This document shows, in pieces, positions 12,001 to 20,202 of a DNA stretch of 64,000 nucleotides. The stretch spans positions 687,001-751,000 of the forward strand of contig NC_092671.1 of assembly GCF_964355755.1 (NCBI RefSeq), in the 5' to 3' direction. The notes under the pieces are model-generated. The model was not told the DNA's origin, did no database searches, and worked only from the letters and a program-made list of their open reading frames with translations. How positions within the stretch are numbered: the first letter of the stretch is position 1; each line of letters begins with the position of its first letter. The translations under genes were made by a program, and so were the position numbers. The DNA is from Antedon mediterranea (Eukaryota; Echinodermata; Crinoidea; Comatulida; Antedonidae).

Positions 12001-15000
12001 ATTTGTCCATTATCATATAAAATAATAATATAAATTCTTCTAAAAGATTGGCAAATAATTATATTAGTACAATTTAAAACATATATATATATATACAAAA
12101 TATAAACAAACATTACAAAATAGAGTAACACACACATTATTGCACAAAAAGATTTTTGAAAGCATAAAACGCTTAAAAAGTTGTAGTTTAGAAATAGATA
12201 CAATAACTGAGGAACCTCGCTTATAAACCTACCGATGGATTTAAAGAAGTCAATATATCTTACGTGTTTGACATATGTACCGATGGATTTAAAGAAGTCA
12301 ATATATCTTACGTGTTTGACATATGTACAGATGGATTTAAAGAAGTCAATATATCTTACGTGTTTGACAAAATCGTCCAGTAAAGCAACTTCTGCATTTA
12401 CACGTGCCGGTACATGACGTTAGGTCTGATTCACAGGTTCCTCCATTTTGGCATGTCACTTGAGCACATGGGTTCTTAGCTATAATTAAATAATACGAAT
12501 GGTAAATAAATAATGGTTTTATATCAATTGTATTAATTTATTTAAATATTGTATAATATATTACCAGTTTGACAACGGTTGCCCATATAACACGTAGGAC
12601 AATCACATGTTCCTGTGCACGTGTTAAGATCTGATACACAGTTTCCACCATTTTGACAGTTAATGTTGGCACATGGATTCTTGGCTGCAAAGGACAAAAA
12701 CAAAGTTGCATGTTGGATAAATGTTACACAGGAAGCACAAGTTAGATTGAATTTTTCATGTGAGTACACAGATAAAAAGTATGATAGGTTTACTGCCATT
12801 AAACACAGATGATTCATATATGTCATGCGCGCGTTTAAACACTGTTAATTATGATACTATCATATTTGTCACGCGCGCGTTTAAAATGCTGTTTATATTA
12901 TGGTACTGACATTTGACGTGCGCGTTTAATAATGTTGTGCTTCCTTTCCTTCTTCCTTTCCTTTCCTTCCCTTCTTCCTTTCCTCCCATTAAATGAAAGA
13001 AGATTTTACTGTCACGCGCTCTTATGATGTTGATAAATGAATGTGTTAACTCTTTTTCCCAGAAAAAAACGAGTTGGAATATTGAATGCTACTTACCGGT
13101 TTGACAACGGTTGCCCATATAACACGTAGGACAATCACATGTACCAGTGCACGTGTTAAGGTTTGATATACAGTTTCCACCATTTTGACAGTTAATGTTG
13201 GCGCATGGATTCTTTGCTGCAAAAGATAAGGGTATTTGATCAGAAAGGTTGCGCAGTATGGTTCAATCATTATGATGACGTGAGCTATTAAAATTATGGC
13301 TTGTTTCCAACTTATAGGACGCAACGCAAGGACGGAAAAGCAACGCAAGCAATTGACCAATAACAAGCGATGGATGATTCGATTGTCGCTTGTCATTGGT
13401 TAACTCGGCGCTTACGTCCTCGCGTTGCGTCCTTGCGTTGCGTCCTTGCGTTGCGTCCTAGTAAGAAACAAGTTTTTAATGCTAATGTGATTTTACACTT
13501 ATGCTATACTTACCAGTTTGACAACGGTTGCCCATATAACACGTAGGACAATCACATGTACCAGTGCACGTGTTAAGATTTGATACACAGTTTCCACCAT
13601 TTTGACAGTTAATGTTGGCGCATGGATTCTTTGCTGTAGTTAAAAAAAAAATCGCGGTAATAAAATGAATGCACAGAAAGGCATTAAGTTGCCTTTCTCT
13701 TCTTCCTTTTTATCCAATTATTTAAATGTTTTATATAATATTATATAGTATAATGTTATATTTATGTATTTCTTTTTATTTTTGGATGAATAAAGAAAGA
13801 AATCACAAAGTATAAATCTTACCGGCATGGCAACCATTGCAACACTTTTTATAAAAGCAATTATTATCTACATTTAGTTAACAATTAGTTTAGTAAATGT
13901 TTCTTACCGGTTTGACAACGGTTGCCCATGTAACACTGTCGACATTTGCATGTTGCTGTACACGTATTCAGATCTGGTACGCATGTGCCACCATTTTGAC
14001 AGTTAATATTGGCACATGGATTTTTTGCTGTAAAATTTAAGATAGATTCAGATTTCATTCAATGTCCTTAAAGGTGATAAGTTTAACAAGACAAACATCA
14101 CAAATATTTTCTACACAAAATCTTATTACAATTCTTTGGAAGTTGTTTTTCGGCGTCTTATAGTTCACGTTTGCTATTTTATTTTATTTTTACCTACAGT
14201 AGTTCACCGCATTTACACTAAGGTAAATTTCTATTCTATTTATAGGATTTGAACGCGGATCAGTAACCACCAAAATACAACTCCACTCAAAATGGCTCTA
14301 TAAATTTGACGCGCACGTGTATACTTGATAAATAATGCTCAATAATGTCATTTTACACTCGTGTCATTTTGGTTGGCTCCGTCACTCACGAAATGTACGA
14401 TATTAAATTAACTTACGTGTTTGACAACGGTTGCCCATGTAGCATGTAGGGCATTTACATGTACCAGTGCATGAGTTAAGATCTGATACACAGTTTCCAC
14501 CATTTTGACAGTTGATATTGGCACATGGATTTTTGGCTTCAAAAGAAACAAATAAATAAATACAATAGGCCTAATGTTTGCTTTTTGTGTGTGGTTAAAG
14601 TCACGTAGTACGATACGATCTGTTTCTTGTAGGTGTTGGTTTATTTACAAACCTACCTCAAGTATTTTTCTTTGGTGGCTAAGTTCCACAAAAGGTATTA
14701 ATTTAAAGAAGTCGATTAACTTACCAGTTTGACAGTTATTTCCCATGTAACATCTGGGACAGTCACATTTTGAGGTACATGAGTTTAAATCAGCAATGCA
14801 TTTACCACCATTTTGGCAATTCCTTGAATCACATGGGTTTTTTTCTATTTTATAAAACACATTTGCGAATTAAACGAAATATTAATTGCATAGTGGTTTA
14901 GGAATAACATAAATACACCCCTTACTGGATTTTGCTATAATAACTGGGAATATAATGTCCAGTATTGACGCAGAGTTAAAACATTAATCTACTGGCCTCA

Positions 15001-16182
15001 CCTGTTTGGCAAAACTGTCCGGAGTAGCATGTTCTGCAACTACAGGTGGTTGTACATGTTTTGCGATTGGACGAACATGTTCCCTGGTTTTGACACGTGT
15101 CTTTCTTACATGGATCATTAACTGTAATTGTAAAGTACGGTAATATTTACATTCTTTTAGGATGAATCCACAATTCTAATAATAAGTTTTACTCTAGCTT
15201 TTGGTAACATTGTTTCTATACACACGTCTCTTAAGGCAACGCTGTAGTCTAAGTTCTAGGCACAAATGGCGTGTCATAACTATACTTTAACTGGAAGGGA
15301 AAATGAAAAAGAAAAAAAATCTAGAAACTTGTGTCTTTAAAATAATCAAAAAACATAATAAACATAATCATTATTACAGATAATTTTTTAATTTCTCAGT
15401 TCTCAGCTTATCTATGGCACCCAACAATTTAACTCTAGTCGTTACAAACATCATATTAAAGCTTTGGTTCCCACTAGAACGAAACGCAAGCGAGTCGCCC
15501 AACAGTTCGGATCGCTGCTTGTGATTGGTTAAATTGCCTAAGTTGCGATTACGTCGTTGCGTTACGTCCCAGTGTGAACCAAGCTTTAGATTTAGTAGAA
15601 TACTAAATATAGCAATATGGATATTAAACCAATACTGTGCTACAGTTAAAACCTGTTGTGCTGACTATAAATAAAGACAAACTTTATTCTCACATTGATT
15701 GCAGAAGGTTCCAGAATAACAACTGATGCATTCACACTTGTACCGTCCTTTAGGCAGTGACACACATCTTTGAGTGTTATCTCTATTACATTTATGACTC
15801 CCTGTTTTACATGGATTATAATACGCTGTAAATAAGAAAAAATGATACGTTAGTAGGCCTAATCTAAAAAGAACATGAAATCTTGAAATAAAATGGCTAG
15901 TATGAACAAATAAAATGCTACATTGTTATAGGCCTATGAGATAATTTATATTAAATCCTTTTGTTTCGTGAAATACTAGAAATCAGTAATTTATTAAATA
16001 GAATACTACCTAGTTTATTTGATAAATGTTTTAATTGCTGCCAGCTAAATGTTGTTTTCAAATTAAAAGTAGTTATAAAAATAATAAATATCACAATTTT
16101 AAGATAAAGTTACGGTCGTACCTGTAGCGTTGATAACTACAACGATCGTCAAGAAAATTGCGGCGGACAAGAAAGACTTCAT
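3100..16182 (-). CDS. Secreted protein with 28 EGF-like modules, mostly eight-cysteine (29 exons)
   Basis: Coding exons in transcript order: 16122-16182, 15694-15825, 15002-15121, 14725-14844, 14417-14536, 13908-14027, 13514-13633, 13097-13216, 12565-12684, 12360-12479, 11534-11653, 10670-10789, 10387-10506, 9928-10047, 9437-9556, 9193-9312, 8890-9009, 8386-8505, 7836-7955, 7450-7569, 7113-7232, 6227-6346, 5789-5908, 5424-5543, 4803-4922, 4420-4539, 3962-4084, 3459-3581, 3100-3233. They total 3453 nt, or 1150 aa. Exon 1 is a signal peptide ([19 protein letters not shown]). Every later exon is one EGF-like module bounded by phase-1 introns; 24 of them are exactly 120 nt. The usual cysteine spacing is C-x4-C-x5-C-x6-C-x3-C-x-C-x2-C-x5-C. 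That is EGF plus two cysteines, one of them replacing the Gly before the aromatic residue. The last module regains Gly and ends EQCK-stop. There is no membrane segment, so the protein is probably extracellular. The function is unknown; an adhesive or matrix role is inference. Confidence 0.88.
5103..5285. mobile_element. MITE family A copy (intronic)
   Basis: Inverted ends read TTAAGCTTGGTT(C)CCCACTAGG ... CCTAGTGGGAACCAAGCTTAA, followed inward by ACGCAACGCAA-type words and a central ACCAATGACAAGCGA hairpin. It has no coding capacity. It lies in the intron between the EGF exons 5424-5543 and 4803-4922. The ends suggest a TTAA target site. Confidence 0.75.
6431..6557. mobile_element. MITE family A copy (intronic)
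   Basis: TTAAGCTTGGTTCCCACTAGG at the left and GTCCCAGTGGAAACCAAGC at the right bound the ACGCAACGCAA and TTTGACCAATCACAAGCGATGG core words. A small local duplication (GCCGTACTTATTCAT ... GGTACTGGTAGTA) follows at 6555-6625. Confidence 0.7.
7288..7713. mobile_element. MITE family B ends flanking an EGF exon
   Basis: AGCTCTGTCTACACTATAAAACTT starts at 7288 and its inverted partner GGTAGTGTAGACAGAGCTT ends at 7713. Internal family words (GTGATTTGCCCATAATATAG, GATGACATCATATCA) occur only near the right end. The intact EGF exon 7450-7569 lies between the two ends. Either one element was split by inserted sequence, or two partial copies bracket the exon. Confidence 0.6.
8052..8200 (-). pseudogene. 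Decayed EGF exon
   Basis: The acceptor side, CAGATAGCAATAGCTTTAGAAATG (8183-8206 on plus), matches the acceptor side of the intact exon ending at 5908 (CAGATATCAACAGCTTTAGAAATG). A donor-like CTTACTTTTAG lies at 8050-8060. The interval is still open on the minus strand, with AIAICRG at its start and a CCC cluster near its end, but most conserved cysteines and the NGG motif are lost. It lies between the intact exons 7836-7955 and 8386-8505. Confidence 0.5.
8692..8823. mobile_element. MITE family B copy (intronic)
   Basis: AGTTCTGTCTACACTACCAAACTC ... GTTTGCTAGTGTAGACAGAGCT are inverted ends about 130 bases apart. The core is TGACAAAAAG...TGTGATGTG and GATGACATCATATCACTACC. No coding capacity. 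Confidence 0.75.
11399..11455 (-). pseudogene. Relic EGF exon fragment with a 7-base insertion
   Basis: On the plus strand CCATTTTG and ACAATTTAC, adjacent in intact modules, are separated here by TCCGTTT. The adjoining CACGTGGCC resembles the usual CATGTTCCTCC. The insertion breaks the frame and no donor or acceptor remains. It sits about 80 bases from the intact exon 11534-11653. Confidence 0.5.
12235..12370. repeat. 48-bp tandem triplication spanning an exon-intron donor
   Basis: GATGGATTTAAAGAAGTCAA followed by TATATCTTACGTGTTTGACA occurs three times in 48-bp steps (starting near 12236, 12284 and 12332). The third copy runs directly into the exon 12360-12479, so every copy carries the last ~10 exon bases and the GTAAGATATA donor. 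The gene therefore has three identical candidate 5' splice sites in a row. Confidence 0.9.
12805..12930. repeat. Short degenerate triplication with ACGCGCGCGTTTAAA
   Basis: Three imperfect ~55-60 bp units, each containing a GCGCGCGTTTAA-type core, lie in the intron between the exons 13097-13216 and 12565-12684. A pyrimidine run (TTCCTTCTTCC...) follows. Similar TTTGACGCGC words occur at 14310 and 17930. Confidence 0.5.
13294..13478. mobile_element. MITE family A copy (intronic)
   Basis: GGCTTGTTTCCAACTTATAGGACGCAACGCAA at the left is matched by an inverted right end. Inside the right arm GCGTTGCGTCCTT is repeated three times. It lies in the intron between two recently duplicated EGF exons (13097-13216 and 13514-13633). 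Confidence 0.65.
13815..13850 (-). pseudogene. Relic 3' end of an EGF exon
   Basis: CTTACCGG-CATGGCAACCATTGCAACAC on the plus strand matches the donor end of the flanking modules (CTTACCGGTTTGACAACGGTTGCCCATGTAACAC). The remainder of the module is missing. It lies between the exons at 13514 and 13908 and looks like a truncated, decayed exon copy. Confidence 0.55.
15456..15588. mobile_element. MITE family A copy (intronic)
   Basis: TTAAAGCTTTGGTTCCCACTAG ... CCCAGTGTGAACCAAGCTTTA form inverted ends around the family core with CTTGTGATTGGTTAAATTGC. Confidence 0.7.
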
Positions 16183-17376
16183 GATGACATGCAGATCACG
16201 AAAATAATGAACTTGTAACAGTTGCTGCCGTTATATACCATGTATACGGAACTATGCATTTCATAAGTGCAAAACCACAACATATGGTCTAAAACAATTC
16301 ATGTTACATCTTCTATGCCAAGTTCAAAATAAAAACGATGTTAATTGCTCAAGTAATCGTATAATCTACAAGTGGTTTGGGAATACAGTATAAGGTTTGT
16401 ATCAAGATTTCGACGCAGCCACTGTCCAGATTATGTAAACAAAGAGTGTAGGCCCTACGCAACATTATTGCGTCTCTTCATCAAAAGCCTCTTAATATTA
16501 TACGTACATGTACAAGTACTCCTTATGCTGCTCCGCACTCCTTCTGAATGAGCTTCATCATTAAACTCATTATGAGAACAGAGATTTTTAAAGCTCTGTT
16601 CACACGCACTAGATTGTTAAAGCTGTGTTTAAACGCACTAGATTTTTAAAGCTGTGTTTACACGCACTATATTTTTTAAAGCTACGTTGCAGACAGTACT
16701 GGATTGCATATCGGATTTAAGCTGCCGAATTATATAAAAGTTATACCAGTGACGTGTATTTACTCCGATAAAACCCAGATATACCTCCGAGAAAACAGGG
16801 AAGTGTATAATACTCCGACCATGAAGAAATTAGTTTCCGCAAACGATCTGACCAACTATGATAGGCTTTTTTGAAAGAAGGAACTTTTAAGTTCAATAAT
16901 TTCTGGCCATTGTAAAAAAAAATATTTTCTTAAGTATATGCTTTTCGAATAGATAAGAATATTATTTTTGGCTAACCTTTTATTGTATTATCAAATTTTT
17001 TGTGGAAATAAAGAAATAATATGTTTAGGTAAAGAGAGATTGTGTAATGATACATACACATATAAGTTTGTACTTTGTTTAAAACTATGGTAGCAGTAAA
17101 CTATCATGAGTTGAGAATTTGTAAGAAAAAACACATTCTTTTTCATATTTATTAATTAATCAATTATTTACAACCATTGATCAAATGAAATGATATACTA
17201 CAAGCTAGACCTATCTAGCATTTTTTTTAAAGTAAGGAAATAAAGTATATTAATATGTTATACAACAATTTTTCTAATAACAGACACACCTTAACATACT
17301 TCTACAAACTATATGCAAAGTTCTTTTTAAATAGTATCACTAAAAAACATCTGACGTAAAACAACCTACTTAAGTA
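16183..17376. other. Intergenic region between two secreted-protein genes
   Basis: Holds the promoter side of the EGF-array gene and the 3' flank of the Thr-rich gene. At 16589-16690 a 29-30 bp unit (TAAAGCTGTGTTTACACGCACTAGATTT) is repeated about 3.3 times with drift; it resembles the tip of MITE family B. A minus-strand AATAAA at 17148-17153 could serve as poly(A) signal for the Thr-rich gene, about 225 bases after its stop. No other gene seen. Confidence 0.6.
16231..16237 (-). promoter_or_regulatory. Possible TATA box of the EGF-array gene
   Basis: TATATAA read on the minus strand, about 50 bases upstream of the start codon at 16180-16182. This spacing would allow a short 5' leader. An upstream ATG at 16188-16190 hits a stop after three codons, so 16182 is the chosen start. 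Suggestive only. Confidence 0.4.
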
Positions 17377-19807
17377 CTACTCATGGTCTTGCTTGGTGTT
17401 GTCTTCCGTAAGGTAGTAACCATAGCGACGAAGTATATCCCTCTTGTCTGTAAAATAATACATCATTTACATCTTAACGTAGTACTTTAAGTAATTATAA
17501 TAAGTACATAAGCTGTAATAAGCTACCATGTATTTATATACCTGGTGGTGGTGTGAAGAATAATATTGTTTTATTAAGTCAGTTGGTGTAATTATACTTA
17601 AACTCGTACAATTATCAGCTGTAACGCGTCACTATGCACATTTGTGATAAGGGCATGCGCATAACCTACCAAATTCACAATGAACTCCATAAAATGGAAA
17701 CACACAAAGACAGGTGTACGCTTCACAATTGTTCTGCACACTTTGACAAACGCCGCCATTTTGACACAATCCAGGCACACAAGCTTCATAGGCTGTAAAG
17801 AATTTTTTTTTAAATATAAAAATTTACTTTTAGAGAAAAATGCAGATTTAACTAAAGGTTTACCTCTGAAGAATAATGACTCCATGTTTATTCTCAATTG
17901 CAATCATCTGTCAGTAACATCATAAATTTGACGCGCGCGTTCAAACGATGATCGTTATTAAATTGTGTACGCACACTACGTATCAATGGCCATTGAATAT
18001 GGAATATAGTACTTATGGTTATGTAAATATGGTTGTTAAAATTATGACGGTCAGGGTCACTTAATTGCCTACAAAGTAAACTTACCATTTTCACAAGTAT
18101 CTCCGTCATAACATACAAGACATTCACAACTGACATCATCATCTTCAACTATACAAGTTGCTCCATTTAGACATCGTTCACATTTACATTTGATTATTTC
18201 TTCTAATGTTAGAAAATAATCGAAAATGGCGGTATCTCCTCTGTCAATGTCCGAAGTAGAACGGAACTCACAGGTACGTGATAACATTGTACGTTGAGTT
18301 GGTACACTTGATGGCATGCTGTCAACAGTTGGTGTAGTGGAAAGGGCAATATCTGTCATGACATTGACTGGAGTGGTAGGAGAGATGTTGTATTCAATTG
18401 TGCTGCTTTTGGCATCGAGGTTATCAGAGGATGTGGATGATGCAGTTTCTTCATTTCGGATAGAATCTGACGTCACTGTTTTAATTATTTCGAACAATCT
18501 AGATGTACCTCCAGTGACAAAGTCACTATTTACAGTTTCTCTGTTGATGTTACCAGTTACTGCGTCTTCACTGATGAGGTAATTAGTTACTGTGCCTCTG
18601 GGGACGTCATCTGTCACTGTAATGTCGTCTGTATTTTGTGTTGATGAATGATGATCAATGGGACCCTTTGTTGATTTACTTGGACTTACATTGGATGGTG
18701 AAACATCCGTGGTGGTCAAATCATCGAAAGACAAGCGTCCGTTTAAGGTATTGCCATCATAGAACATGGTTGAGTCTTGGCTGATGGCTTCCGATGTCGT
18801 CGAAAATAGTTTACTTGCTTCCCTACCATCATTTGGTTCCGTTAAATGAGAAGCGACAAAAAACTGATATTTTGTATGCAATTCTGTTGAATCTTCGTCA
18901 AAATCCAGTGTTGCATCTTGGTTGTGTGTGGTTGCATCTTGGTTGTGTGTAGTTGCGTCTTGGTTATGAGCGGTTGCATCTTGGTTGTGTGTGGTTGCAT
19001 CTTGGTTGTGTGTGGTTGGATATTCGTTGTGTGGGGTTGCATCTTGGTTATGTGTAGTAGCATCTTCGTTGTGTGTAGTTGCAGCTTCGTTGTGTTTGGT
19101 TGCATCTTGGTTGTGTGTGGTTGCATCTTGGTTATGTGTGGTTGTATCTTGGCTGTGTGTAGTTGTATCTTGGTTATGTGTGGTTGCATCTTGGATGTGT
19201 GTGGTTGTATGTTGGTTGTGTGTGGTTGTATCTTGGTTGTGTGTTTCTGGTGCGGTTACATGAGAGGCTACAAAGAACTGAAATTCATTGTCCATTTCTC
19301 CTCCTTTAATACTTCTTTGTTCGACTGGATAACAATCAACTCCTGCAATTTATTTTAATTTTAGTTACATTCATTTCTTCAACACACCGTCATTTTCTTT
19401 TTTTACTTTTTAAACATTTATATTGTTAAATTAATTCTTATCTTCATCGTCGTTTTTCACTGACATCAACATTTTAATTGTTAAATTCGTAATTTTTTCA
19501 TCATCGTCAGAATCATACATTATCATGACTACAAAAAAAACGTCGTAATACATCTATCACAAAATGCACATTAAGCTTGCTTCCCACTGGACACAATGCA
19601 AAGACGTAAGCGCGCAAGTACTTTGACCAATCACGACACGTTGTCATCTTAACTGTCGCTTGTGATTGATCAACTTGCAGGGAAACTCGTGCTACGACGT
19701 CGTTGCGTTGCGTCTAAATGGGAACCGACCTTTAATTAATTAAACAATTAAAACTTACCATTAGAAGCAATACTGAACAATACAATGATTAAAATATATA
19801 AAGCCAT
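17377..19807 (-). CDS. Secreted Thr/His/Asn-rich heptad-repeat protein with two cysteine-rich EGF-like modules
   Basis: Four exons join in one frame: 19759-19807, 18086-19342, 17670-17792, 17377-17447 (1500 nt, 499 aa). Exon 1 is a signal peptide (MALYILIIVLFSIAS). The large exon holds about 17 heptads of the type THNQDAT (residues ~40-155), then a long Ser/Thr-rich region likely to be O-glycosylated (inference). At its end is an EGF-like module with eight cysteines ending CECLVCYDGDTCENG. Exon 3 is a second EGF-like module with seven cysteines. Exon 4 adds a charged tail ending KQDHE-stop. Internal introns are phase 1, as in the EGF-array gene next door, and the CxCxxCYxGxxC ending is shared, so the two are probably related. 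The repeat is also open on the opposite strand, but signal peptide, splice sites and cysteines place the gene on minus. Specific function unknown. Confidence 0.82.
18915..19245 (-). repeat. 21-bp coding tandem repeat (THNQDAT heptads)
   Basis: About 17 copies of a 21-bp unit, read on plus as GGTTGCATCTTGGTTGTGTGT. Substitutions are mostly first- or second-base changes (D/E/H and A/T/P swaps) and no frame break occurs, so the frame is maintained. Confidence 0.9.
19571..19735. mobile_element. MITE family A copy (intronic)
   Basis: TTAAGCTTGCTTCCCACTGGACACAATGCAA at the left and GTCGTTGCGTTGCGTCTAAATGGGAACC at the right, followed by TTTAATTAA. It lies in intron 1 of the Thr-rich secreted protein gene. 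Confidence 0.7.
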
Positions 19808-20202
19808 AATCAAAGCGTACAAATGAAATTATAACAGTTACTATCTCAACAGGTTTAATTGATGCTACCTTCCAGGTCAGCCTAACTGAATGTGAATGTT
19901 TTAAGTGACTACAATGTTTTGTTTTTCGTGTTTTACAGACATTTACAATGTCAATATATTTGACCTTCTCTTAAATATATCACGTGGCAACAATATTGTC
20001 TCTATTAAACTTTATGTTTACCTACACTGTATTACAATTTTTCGGCGTATTTAACTTAGAATAACGTAATCTAAAATTTAAACCTAGATAAAGGATATAA
20101 TATGACTATATACGGTATAACTCCCATTACCAAACTACTATTCTAAATGAGAATGTAAAATGCTATTAAGCTCCGTGAAACCAAAGGGTATTCTTTTTCT
20201 TT
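19808..20202. other. Intergenic spacer
   Basis: Upstream of the Thr-rich gene and downstream of the tropomodulin-like gene. No gene seen. A TATAAT-like stretch around 19830 is too weak to call a promoter. Confidence 0.5.

Larger units (their letters stand above)
12565..13633 (-). other. Three near-identical EGF exons (recent duplicates)
   Basis: The exons at 13514-13633, 13097-13216 and 12565-12684 differ by only a few bases along 120 nt. All encode the same module with the ending [13 protein letters not shown]. The exons at 13908-14027 and 14417-14536 are close but more diverged. Near identity of coding and splice-site bases points to recent unequal exchange or gene conversion within the array. 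Confidence 0.85.

Noticed and set aside
18842..19358. Plus-strand and alternate-frame open frames over the Thr-rich exon
   Set aside because: They are shadows of the 21-bp repeat. The minus-strand frame has signal peptide, splice sites and EGF-like modules.
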